Shown: positions 1 to 7,392 of the stretch, piece by piece
How the letters are laid out: each line of letters opens with the position of its first letter
How positions within the stretch are numbered: the first letter of the stretch is position 1
DNA from: CSBr16-58 sp051859825
GTDB lineage: Bacteria; Bacteroidota; Bacteroidia; Flavobacteriales; Schleiferiaceae
Assembly: GCA_051859825.1 (NCBI GenBank)
Contig: JBHYFA010000001.1
Span: 1-64,000, forward strand
Length of the DNA stretch: 64,000 nucleotides
Direction of reading: 5' to 3'
Notes under the pieces: generated by a model
What the model was told of the DNA's origin: nothing
The model's input: the letters and a program-made list of their open reading frames with translations, nothing else
The model's database searches: none
Translations under genes and position numbers: made by a program

Positions 1-50
1 GCTGTATCTTTTTTTTCAAAACCTTTATATGAGCCAAGATTATAATATAC

Positions 51-800
51 TTAAAAACCAGCATATGTGTAAGCTGCACTTGTTAGCATATCGAACGCAT
101 AAACATTTAAACTATTATGAATCACAAAATCGACCATATTACCAGATTGAATATTCCCGCCAATAAAGGTGGTATGCAGGCTGTCTTCAATATCAAGGTA
201 CGCCAGATATATGGGAATGGAAAATCTACTTACACGTATGGAATCCCCATATCCGATAGGTGTTCCACCAACAAGGGTGTCAAACCACGCGTGAAGCACA
301 CGGGGAATACTCGACACACTTAAACTAACGGAATCTTCACCCGGACATATTTTAGCAGCGCTGAAAAGGGGTGCTAATTCAAATATATACACACTATCTA
401 TCTGTATTGTATCATTTTGCGGAAATTGATCGTTAGGAAGAGCCGTGTAACATAAAAGGTTCAAATAAGCTCCCTGATGGGTGTTGAGCGTTCCAACGAC
501 AACGGTATCCGTTTCATTCTGCTGAAGATTGCCTGTGTATACATGAGTTAATGTTGTGGTGATATCCCCGGAAATCTCCGCTGTAACCGGCATGCTCGTA
601 ATAGGAGAAAGTCCGTTGTTGCGAATTTCTACTTTAACCTCCATCAGGCTATCGCCACAACTAAAGTTTGTGGGATTGACAATACGAAGAAGCTCTGCGT
701 CATTCATAACCTGCGCAAACCCATTTCTAGACCCAAGAAAAAACACAAGTAATGCGGTAAAAAATACGAGACCAGTAGAGCGTTGTAGATTTGTTTCCAT
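51..800 (-). CDS. Secreted protein, probably truncated by an in-frame stop
   Basis: A 249-residue protein with an N-terminal signal peptide (hydrophobic stretch about residues 10-28, ending near FAQ). The middle resembles the Ig-like/CARDB-type domains of Bacteroidota secreted proteins: alternating hydrophobic strands, paired Cys and an N-N-G-L motif. The frame stops at TAA (51-53), but the same frame then stays open to the window edge, reading VYYNLGSYKGFE. That matches the usual continuation (VYY.xGSYxGFE) of this kind of extracellular beta-domain, so the stop looks like a nonsense mutation or a base error, and the gene continues beyond position 1. Precise function unknown. The start is the ATG at 800, directly before a typical signal peptide. 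Confidence 0.7.
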   Translation of the reverse strand: METNLQRSTGLVFFTALLVFFLGSRNGFAQVMNDAELLRIVNPTNFSCGDSLMEVKVEIRNNGLSPITSMPVTAEISGDITTTLTHVYTGNLQQNETDTVVVGTLNTHQGAYLNLLCYTALPNDQFPQNDTIQIDSVYIFELAPLFSAAKICPGEDSVSLSVSSIPRVLHAWFDTLVGGTPIGYGDSIRVSRFSIPIYLAYLDIEDSLHTTFIGGNIQSGNMVDFVIHNSLNVYAFDMLTSAAYTYAGF

Positions 801-1028
801 TTTAATTTTGTGAGTTTTGAGCTGCTAAATTAATACGTATTACATCATTTACGGAATAAAAATTTTGATGAGAGACACATTTTATTATTGATGATTGTAT
901 GGATAGCAAAAGTTATTGTTTGCGTTAATTGCAGATCTATACTCGCTCAATCAACAACAATCAAACAAACCGATTACAAAAGGGTTAATAGCTTGAATTT
1001 TAATCTGGAAAAACCAGCTAAATTCACG

Positions 1029-1036
1029 TATATTTG
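1029..1036 (+). promoter_or_regulatory. Bacteroidota -7 box upstream of ahcY
   Basis: TATATTTG matches the TAnnTTTG -7 consensus used by the Bacteroidota primary sigma factor. It lies 24 nt before the ahcY ATG, leaving a short leader. It also overlaps the in-frame TTG at 1034, which argues against that codon as the start. Confidence 0.65.
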
Positions 1037-1060
1037 CAAATTCAAAAAATCAGATTTTTA

Positions 1061-2374
1061 ATGAGTACAAAAGTGGAAAACTATATTCCCTACAAGGTGA
1101 AAGACATTTCTTTGGCAGATTGGGGAAGAAAGGAAATTGAGTTGGCGGAAGCCGAAATGCCCGGATTGATGGCTCTGAGAGAAGAGTTTGGGAAAGACAA
1201 GCCGCTAAAGGGAGCGCGAATCGCTGGTTGCTTACACATGACTATTCAAACGGCCGTTTTGATTGAAACGCTGGTTGAACTCGGCGCAAATGTAACCTGG
1301 TCGTCATGTAATATTTATTCCACCCAAGATCAGGCTGCTGCTGCTATTGCCGCTGCGGGAATCCCTGTTTATGCATGGAAAGGCATGACCGAAGAAGAGT
1401 TTGACTGGTGTATTGAGCAAACCTTATTTTTCGGCGAAGATCGTCAGCCACTGAATATGATTCTCGACGATGGTGGTGACCTTACCAATATGGTTTTCGA
1501 TCGCTATCCAGAATTAGCTAAAGGAATTCGTGGTCTTTCGGAAGAAACCACTACCGGAGTTCACCGTTTGTACGAGCGCATGAAAAAAGGAACACTCCTT
1601 ATTCCTGCGATCAACGTAAATGACTCGGTAACCAAGTCCAAATTTGACAATAAATACGGATGTAAAGAATCTGCGGTTGACGCCATTCGTCGTGCTACCG
1701 ATGTGATGATTGCCGGAAAAGTTGCGGTTGTTGCTGGTTACGGAGATGTTGGAAAAGGAACAGCTGCTTCTCTCCGCGGAGCCGGCGCTCGTGTTATCGT
1801 TACCGAAATTGACCCTATCTGTGCACTTCAAGCTGCGATGGATGGTTATGCGGTTAAAAAAATGTCCAACGCGATTCCCGAAGCCGACATCGTGGTTACC
1901 GCTACCGGTAATTGCAATATCGTTTCTGAATCGCATTTCCGTATGATGAAAGACAAAACCATCGTGTGTAATATTGGCCATTTCGATAATGAAATTGATG
2001 TAGCTTGGTTGAACCAGCATGCCGATAGCCACGTGGAAATCAAGCCTCAAGTGGACAAGTACACCGTTTCAGGTAAAGACATCATCCTTCTTGCCCAAGG
2101 AAGATTGGTAAACTTAGGCTGTGCTACCGGCCATCCATCCTTTGTGATGAGTAATAGCTTTACCAACCAAGTTTTGGCGCAAATTGAACTTTGGGTGAAT
2201 ACTGCCAGTTACGAAAATAAAGTTTACACACTTCCTAAGCACCTCGATGAAAAAGTTGCTGCACTTCACCTCGCAAAAATTGGGGTTGAATTGGAAGAGC
2301 TTACAGATGAGCAAGCAGAATACATAGGGGTAACCAAGGAAGGTCCATTCAAACCTGAATATTACCGTTATTAA
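1061..2374 (+). CDS. ahcY: Adenosylhomocysteinase
   Basis: Cytoplasmic enzyme that hydrolyses S-adenosyl-L-homocysteine to adenosine and homocysteine, clearing the product inhibitor of SAM-dependent methylation. The protein is 437 residues, normal for the family. Visible marks are the substrate-binding region (SCNIYSTQDQAAAAIA), DDGGDLTN, the NAD-binding Rossmann motif VAGYGDVGKG near residues 225-234, and the conserved C-terminal KPEYYRY. An in-frame TTG at 1034 would add nine residues, but it sits inside the promoter -7 box, so the ATG at 1061 (MSTKVENY) is chosen. Monocistronic: own promoter upstream and a strong terminator immediately downstream. Confidence 0.97.
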   Translation: MSTKVENYIPYKVKDISLADWGRKEIELAEAEMPGLMALREEFGKDKPLKGARIAGCLHMTIQTAVLIETLVELGANVTWSSCNIYSTQDQAAAAIAAAGIPVYAWKGMTEEEFDWCIEQTLFFGEDRQPLNMILDDGGDLTNMVFDRYPELAKGIRGLSEETTTGVHRLYERMKKGTLLIPAINVNDSVTKSKFDNKYGCKESAVDAIRRATDVMIAGKVAVVAGYGDVGKGTAASLRGAGARVIVTEIDPICALQAAMDGYAVKKMSNAIPEADIVVTATGNCNIVSESHFRMMKDKTIVCNIGHFDNEIDVAWLNQHADSHVEIKPQVDKYTVSGKDIILLAQGRLVNLGCATGHPSFVMSNSFTNQVLAQIELWVNTASYENKVYTLPKHLDEKVAALHLAKIGVELEELTDEQAEYIGVTKEGPFKPEYYRY

Positions 2375-2382
2375 TTTTTTCC

Positions 2383-2417
2383 ACCGGGGGCTACTTAATT
2401 GCAGCTCCCGGTTTTTA
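2383..2417 (+). terminator. Intrinsic terminator after ahcY
   Basis: ACCGGGGGCT and AGCTCCCGGT form a GC-rich stem around a 10-nt loop, followed by TTTTT. It lies 9 nt after the ahcY stop and before the M23 peptidase gene. Confidence 0.8.
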
Positions 2418-2437
2418 TTAGATTTTTCTACGACGCT

Positions 2438-3292
2438 ATGTCGAGCAAACCGAAAAAAACAGGTAAGTGGCGAAGTAAATACCGCTTAGTCATCCTCAAT
2501 GATTATGACTTTGAGGAGAAGTTGTCCGTCAAACTCTCCCGCTTGAATGTTTTTGTTATTATCGGTGTTAGTGCCGTCCTTTTAATTGGTTCAACAATTT
2601 TATTGATAGCCTTCACTCCTCTAAAAGAGTATATCCCGGGATATTCCTCAACCGCATTAAAACGCCAGTCGTACGCAAATACCATAAAGGTTGATTCACT
2701 CGAACGAGCCCTTTCTCAATACGAGCAATATCTTCGAATATTGAGAGGCGTAATTAGCGATGAACCTATTGACTTCTTGGAGGATAGCTTGGCCAGCGAC
2801 AACCAATCGGTGGTTGTAGGAAAATTAGAACCCGGCCCGCGAGATAGCGCCTTAAGGCAAATGGTGGAACAAGAGGAGTTGTTTAACCTTCAACGCAGCC
2901 CCTCAGCCACAGACGTATTGTCAAATTACACCTTCTTCACCCCGGTAAAAGGGGAAATTTCCCAAGGCTTCCTGCCTGATGAAGGTCATTTTGCTATTGA
3001 CGTTGTTACTCGACCTAATGAGCCCGTAAAAGCTTGTCTTCCCGGGACAGTTTTACTCGCTGAATTTTCTGCACAAACAGGCTACAACATTGTCATACAA
3101 CATCGAAACAATCTCATTTCGGTATATAAACACAATAGCGTTTTATTTAAGTCGCAGGGCGATATCGTTCGTGCTAGCGAAGTTATTGGCATGGTGGGTA
3201 ATACCGGCGAAATGAGCACTGGCCCCCACCTTCACTTTGAGCTTTGGCATGAAGGAAGACCCGTTAATCCTGAACTATTTATTCGATTCTAA
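2438..3292 (+). CDS. M23 family metallopeptidase, membrane-anchored
   Basis: Predicted peptidoglycan endopeptidase of the LytM/M23 type (284 residues). It has a basic N-terminus (MSSKPKKTGKWRSKYR), one transmembrane helix near residues 38-60, a linker with coiled-coil character, and a C-terminal M23 domain. Zinc-ligand motifs are intact: HFAID (H-x3-D) and HLHF (H-x-H), with the intervening YKHNS histidine, so it should be catalytically active rather than an EnvC-like degenerate activator. The ATG at 2438 is preferred over an upstream in-frame TTG because it gives the usual short basic cytoplasmic tail. The next gene begins 13 nt downstream, suggesting cotranscription. Confidence 0.9.
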   Translation: MSSKPKKTGKWRSKYRLVILNDYDFEEKLSVKLSRLNVFVIIGVSAVLLIGSTILLIAFTPLKEYIPGYSSTALKRQSYANTIKVDSLERALSQYEQYLRILRGVISDEPIDFLEDSLASDNQSVVVGKLEPGPRDSALRQMVEQEELFNLQRSPSATDVLSNYTFFTPVKGEISQGFLPDEGHFAIDVVTRPNEPVKACLPGTVLLAEFSAQTGYNIVIQHRNNLISVYKHNSVLFKSQGDIVRASEVIGMVGNTGEMSTGPHLHFELWHEGRPVNPELFIRF

Positions 3293-3305
3293 AATTTCAA
3301 TTCCC

Positions 3306-4064
3306 ATGACAGAAGGAGGAGTAAATCTTAACATCGCAAACCACATCGCGAGAATTACCTTTTTTCACCCCGCAAGCAATTCTTTGCCAGGAAAAGTTTT
3401 ACGTCAATTGGCTCAAACCATAACAGATGCCGACTCTAATCCCGACGTTAAAGTACTCATCGTTCAATCAGAAGGTGAAAGAGCGTTCTGCGCCGGAGCT
3501 AGTTTTGACGAACTCATTGCCATTGAAGACACTCAAACAGGCTTGGAGTTTTTTAGTGGATTCGCACTGGTAATAAATGCCATGCGTAAAGCGCAAAAGC
3601 TCATTATCGGTAGAGTGCAAGGAAAAGCGGTAGGCGGCGGGGTTGGTTTAGCGTCTTCCTTTGATTACTGCTTTGCAACCAAGTTTGCGTCGGTGAAGTT
3701 ATCCGAATTAGCCGTTGGAATTGGACCGTTTGTAGTAGGCCCAGCAGTGGAGCGTAAAGCCGGACTCAGCGGAATGAGCGAGCTTGCCATCAATGCCACT
3801 GCCTGGCGTGATGCCGAATGGGCAAGAGCAAAAGGCATTTACAATGAGGTATTTGAGAGCATAGAAGAAATGGATGAACATATCGAAATTTTGGCAAATA
3901 AACTGGCCAACTCAAATCCTGAAGCCATGTCCGAATTGAAGAAAATCTTCTGGCAAGGAACCGAAAATTGGGATACATTACTGCTGGAAAGAGCTGCCAT
4001 TAGCGGTAAACTCGTGCTTAGCAGCTTTACCAAAAATGCAATTAACAGCTTCAAAAAGAAGTAA
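3306..4064 (+). CDS. Enoyl-CoA hydratase/isomerase family protein
   Basis: Crotonase-fold enzyme of 252 residues acting on acyl-CoA thioesters. Visible are the oxyanion-hole segment GERAFCAGASF, the glycine-rich GKAVGGGVGLA, and SELAVGIGPFVVGP. Compared with classical enoyl-CoA hydratase, the first catalytic Glu (in GGGxE) is Gly, while the second Glu (in SELAVGIGP) is kept. This pattern is shared by methylglutaconyl-CoA hydratase (LiuC)-like members of leucine catabolism, so a role there is possible but the substrate cannot be fixed from sequence. The ATG at 3306 starts the domain; longer in-frame starts lie inside the upstream peptidase gene. Confidence 0.88.
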   Translation: MTEGGVNLNIANHIARITFFHPASNSLPGKVLRQLAQTITDADSNPDVKVLIVQSEGERAFCAGASFDELIAIEDTQTGLEFFSGFALVINAMRKAQKLIIGRVQGKAVGGGVGLASSFDYCFATKFASVKLSELAVGIGPFVVGPAVERKAGLSGMSELAINATAWRDAEWARAKGIYNEVFESIEEMDEHIEILANKLANSNPEAMSELKKIFWQGTENWDTLLLERAAISGKLVLSSFTKNAINSFKKK

Positions 4065-4115
4065 AATTTTCACCTCACCACAAAGACGCCAGCAACCAAC
4101 TAACCAAAACGAATC

Positions 4116-5069
4116 ATGAGAAATGTTTTTATCTCGATGATGCTAGTCGTTTTTTGCGCAAACGGTTATTCTCAAATTTCTGATGCAGAAACTGCGCAAG
4201 AAGTAAAAAAACGAGCAGAAGCTGCCGCAAAATTAGCCAGAGACACAGTGGGCTGGGCAGTAAATGGATCATTCTCAGTCACTGCAAGTTCTATCATGCT
4301 GCAAAACTGGCAAGCCGGTGGCGCAGACGTACTGTCTGGAGCTTCCATTTTTAATATCACACCCGTTTACACAGCAAAGAATTTTAACTGGGTAAACAAC
4401 CTCGTTCTTGCCTACGGTCTTAACCGGCAAGATGGAGTAACCTTTAAAATGGATGATAGAATTGACTTTCAATCAAACTTCAACTACCAGAAAGAAGGCT
4501 GGAAAAGCTTCTTTGTGTCCTCACTTATTAGCTTTCGCACCCAATTTGAAGAAGGTTTTGCTACACCTGCTAAAGAAAACCGAATTTCAACTTTTATGGC
4601 TCCGGGGTATTTGGTTGCCGGTTTAGGGGTTACCTACAAACCTTCCTCTAGATTGATAGCTTATTTCTCACCAATAACCTACAAAGGAACATACGTTTTT
4701 GACGAGGAGCTATCTAATCAAGCAATGTTTGGATTAAGAAACCCCGGAGACAGAAGTTTAGCAGAAGGTGGTGCGTATCTCAATATTTTTTACCGTGAAA
4801 AATTGAGTGAAAAAATCAATTTTCAAATAAGGCTAGATTTATTCTCGAATTACACCGAAGAAGATGCAAAACCCCAAAACCTTGATGTGAATGCGGAAAT
4901 CCTTTTCTTTTGGAAATTAAATAAGTATCTGAGTTTTAATGCGGCCTTAAACCTCTTGTACGACGAAAACATCTTAATCCCCGTAGAACGCGAAGATGGC
5001 ACTACGCGCCCCGGACCTAGAACGCAATTGAAGTCCGTATTAGGAGCCGGTTTCGCCTATACGTTTTAA
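4116..5069 (+). CDS. DUF3078 domain-containing outer-membrane protein
   Basis: A 317-residue exported protein with a signal peptide (MRNVFISMMLVVFCANGYSQ). The body matches the Bacteroidota DUF3078 family: a W-x-NGSFSVTASSIMLQNWQ start, then repeated amphipathic strands ending in an aromatic residue (FAYTF), as expected for an outer-membrane beta-barrel. The specific function of the family is unknown to me. It lies 51 nt after the crotonase gene on the same strand and converges on folA, the two stop codons being only 6 nt apart. Confidence 0.85.
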   Translation: MRNVFISMMLVVFCANGYSQISDAETAQEVKKRAEAAAKLARDTVGWAVNGSFSVTASSIMLQNWQAGGADVLSGASIFNITPVYTAKNFNWVNNLVLAYGLNRQDGVTFKMDDRIDFQSNFNYQKEGWKSFFVSSLISFRTQFEEGFATPAKENRISTFMAPGYLVAGLGVTYKPSSRLIAYFSPITYKGTYVFDEELSNQAMFGLRNPGDRSLAEGGAYLNIFYREKLSEKINFQIRLDLFSNYTEEDAKPQNLDVNAEILFFWKLNKYLSFNAALNLLYDENILIPVEREDGTTRPGPRTQLKSVLGAGFAYTF

Positions 5070-5075
5070 GACACA

Positions 5076-5573
5076 CTACACCTCTACTCTTTCCAACCTC
5101 ACAAAACAATACCCAAAATTCACATCCGGGTCGTCGTTAATAGTGCGGCGCGAGACCTCTTTCCATTGATTTTCATTCCATTCGGGGAAGTACGTATCGC
5201 CTTCAAATTCTTTGTCGAGAATGGTGAGTTCCATGGCGTCGGCAATTTCTAGTGCTTGGCGGTAAATTTCTCCCCCTCCTACGATGTACACCACCGGATT
5301 TTCTTTACGAGCAATTTCCACCGCTTCGGCTAGGTTTGCACAAAGAATGGCCGGAGGAGCCACGTTCAAGTTGGCGTCACGACTAATCACAATATTGGTG
5401 CGTTTAGGCAAGGGCTTGCTACCTAAAGACTCGAAAGTCCTTCTGCCCATTACAATAGGATGACCCGAGGTGAGATTTTTGAAATGGCGTAAATCATTGG
5501 GAATGTGCCATATCAAATCGTTATTCTTTCCAATAACTCTATTTTTTGCTAAAGCAGCGATGAGCGTGAGCAT
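5076..5573 (-). CDS. folA: Dihydrofolate reductase
   Basis: NADPH-dependent reduction of dihydrofolate to tetrahydrofolate, needed for thymidylate and purine synthesis; cytoplasmic. At 165 residues it is typical size. Signatures: MLTLIAALAKNRVIG at the N-terminus, LIWHIPNDLRHFK containing the active-site Asp, the NADPH-binding GHPIVMGRRTFESL, and VYIVGGGEIYRQAL. It is transcribed divergently from aat with 49 nt between the two start codons. No thyA lies beside it in this window. Confidence 0.97.
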   Translation of the reverse strand: MLTLIAALAKNRVIGKNNDLIWHIPNDLRHFKNLTSGHPIVMGRRTFESLGSKPLPKRTNIVISRDANLNVAPPAILCANLAEAVEIARKENPVVYIVGGGEIYRQALEIADAMELTILDKEFEGDTYFPEWNENQWKEVSRRTINDDPDVNFGYCFVRLERVEV

Positions 5574-5622
5574 TTGTTTCGTATTTTTCGAGCTTGTTAA
5601 ACTTTTCGCGAAAGTAATTCAC

Positions 5623-6264
5623 ATGCCGCAAGTAGGGAAATACAACTTTCCGGAGCCCGATGATTGCTCCGATGACAACATCTCCATGATGGGCGCTGAC
5701 CTCAAGCCCGAGACCATGATCTCCGCATACACCCACGGGTTTTTTCCTTGGCACACCAGTCCATGGGGCGTTTGCTGGTATCATCCACAGCCGCGCATGG
5801 TAATCCAAAGAGACAAGCTCCGCATTAGCAAATCAATGAGACCCTATCTCAATGGAAACAAATTTGAATACCGCGAAAACACCGCTTTTGAGCAGGTTCT
5901 TGACCATTGCGCCAAAGTACAGCGTCCGGAACAAGACGGCACCTGGATTTGGCCACAATACCGCAATGCCATGCTCAAACTCCACGAACACGGCACAGCC
6001 TTTTGCGCCGAAGCATGGAGAGATGACCAACTTGTAGGAGGCGCTTACGGCTTACTCATTGGAAGGGTATTCCATGGTGAATCAATGTTCAGCCTTGAGC
6101 CCAACGCCAGCAAATTCGCCTTCATATCCATGATACTTCGCCACCACGAAATTATGCTTGTTGATTGCCAAGTACCCACACCTCATCTCCAAAGACTCGG
6201 CGGCGAGGAAGTCACACGCATTGATTTTTTGGCGATGATGCATCAAGCAAACCTAAAGCAATAG
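5623..6264 (+). CDS. aat: Leucyl/phenylalanyl-tRNA--protein transferase
   Basis: Transfers Leu or Phe from aminoacyl-tRNA to proteins with N-terminal Lys or Arg, creating ClpAP degrons (bacterial N-end rule). The 213-residue length fits the family. Diagnostic motifs: YTHGFFPWHT, WYHPQPRMVI, DGTWIWPQYRNAMLKLHEHG, AEAWRDDQLVGGAYG and GESMFSLEPNASKFA. The in-frame sequence upstream of 5623 is antisense to folA, so the ATG at 5623 (MPQVGKY) is the start. No clpS or clpA is nearby. Confidence 0.96.
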   Translation: MPQVGKYNFPEPDDCSDDNISMMGADLKPETMISAYTHGFFPWHTSPWGVCWYHPQPRMVIQRDKLRISKSMRPYLNGNKFEYRENTAFEQVLDHCAKVQRPEQDGTWIWPQYRNAMLKLHEHGTAFCAEAWRDDQLVGGAYGLLIGRVFHGESMFSLEPNASKFAFISMILRHHEIMLVDCQVPTPHLQRLGGEEVTRIDFLAMMHQANLKQ

Positions 6265-6332
6265 AAACCGAACTGAGCACGGAACACAGTTGCTGCATTT
6301 GATTATTATTTGCTCAAATTTGAAAAATTATT

Positions 6333-6476
6333 ATGTTTAGCCACTTTAGTGATAAACCCGGCCACACGGGAAACTTTAAACCGCAACCGCCAAAGTTTAA
6401 TTGGGGCGGAGTTATTGTGATTCTAGCCATGGTTGTGGCGTTTGTAGGAATGCTAATTTATCAAGCTAATAAATAA
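6333..6476 (+). CDS. Small predicted membrane protein, 47 residues
   Basis: A short open frame beginning MFSHFSDKPGHTGNFK, with a polar N-terminus, one strong hydrophobic helix (about residues 26-43, GVIVILAMVVAFVGMLIY) and a short QANK tail. It follows aat by 68 nt on the same strand. The layout (clean ATG, single transmembrane segment, TAA stop) looks like a real small membrane protein rather than chance, but I do not recognise a family. Confidence 0.55.
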   Translation: MFSHFSDKPGHTGNFKPQPPKFNWGGVIVILAMVVAFVGMLIYQANK

Positions 6477-6534
6477 TGGCAACTTTTTACACCCAATTGA
6501 AACCCTCACCCACGATTTTCTAGAGAATTTATAT

Positions 6535-7248
6535 TCAGTCTTTTGCCTTCATAAACTCCACAAAGAAAGTACTTCCTTCGCCAAGTTTTGAAGAAACACT
6601 GATTTTGCCTCCAAGACTCTCAACTTGGTTTTTAACAATAAACAACCCCATACCTGTAGCATCTTCATTTTTAGAAAATGTTTCAAAGAGTTTAAAAATC
6701 TTATCACCATATTTTGTAAGATCTATACCTTGTCCATTGTCTTTCACTTGAAGTTCAAGGATATCACCTCGGGAAAAACTTCTTAGTTCTATTCGAGGCG
6801 GAACACCTTCACGACTATACTTGATGGCATTGGAAATTAAATTTTGCAGAACACTTTTCAAGCTCAACTCCCTAAACCAGATCCATGAACCTGCACTAAA
6901 ATCAACAACTACCTCAGCCTCTTTGGCATCAATTACTGGCTTCATGGCATGCAACACATCGTTTACCGCATGAAGCAATGACACCTCAACCGCTGGCTCT
7001 TCGGGCTCACGAATAGCCCTATACAAGTCCTCTAAACTGGCGTAATAATCCTGCATGTTTTCCACCGCATCCATCATCTCAGCAGCTATGTCGTGCGCCT
7101 CCTCCAAGCTTGAAGCCTCCTGCATTAAAGTCGTTATCATTTTGATAGAGGCAATAGGCGTTTTCAAATTATGGGTGAGTACCGCCGCAAATTCGTGCAA
7201 ACGTTCGAGTTCAGTTCTTTTGGCCAACTTGGGAGCTTTACTGTTCAT
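6535..7248 (-). CDS. Soluble sensor histidine kinase
   Basis: A 237-residue kinase with only a dimerisation/phosphoacceptor domain and a HATPase_c domain. The H-box is LTHNLKTPIAS (phospho-His about residue 26), followed by the N-box NLISNAIKYS, G1 box DNGQGID, F-box KIFKLFETF and G2 box GMGLFIVKNQV. It has no transmembrane helix, PAS or HAMP segment, so its input must come from a partner or another protein. No response regulator lies beside it. The ATG at 7248 is chosen over a TTG two codons upstream. Confidence 0.9.
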   Translation of the reverse strand: MNSKAPKLAKRTELERLHEFAAVLTHNLKTPIASIKMITTLMQEASSLEEAHDIAAEMMDAVENMQDYYASLEDLYRAIREPEEPAVEVSLLHAVNDVLHAMKPVIDAKEAEVVVDFSAGSWIWFRELSLKSVLQNLISNAIKYSREGVPPRIELRSFSRGDILELQVKDNGQGIDLTKYGDKIFKLFETFSKNEDATGMGLFIVKNQVESLGGKISVSSKLGEGSTFFVEFMKAKD

Positions 7249-7287
7249 ATACAAAATTATTTCTAATCAGTTTGTAAGGTAATGCGA

Positions 7288-7295
7288 CAAATTTA
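7288..7295 (-). promoter_or_regulatory. -7 box upstream of the soluble histidine kinase gene
   Basis: On the minus strand the sequence is TAAATTTG, matching TAnnTTTG, about 40 nt before the kinase ATG at 7248. A second match (TAATTTTG, 7250-7257) abuts the ATG and is too close to be useful. Confidence 0.4.
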
Positions 7296-7392
7296 GTAAG
7301 GAATAACTTCTAAAAAAACATCCCTGCAGAAAAATTACATTTATTTTTCCACCGATTTTTCTACTTTACTTATCTTGCACAAAAATTCATCA

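Noticed and set aside
1514..2050. 178-codon minus-strand frame inside ahcY
   Set aside because: Antisense to a strongly conserved enzyme; no domain or start signals.
3237..3305. Longer N-terminus for the crotonase gene
   Set aside because: The extension lies inside the M23 peptidase gene in another frame, and the crotonase domain begins right after the ATG at 3306.
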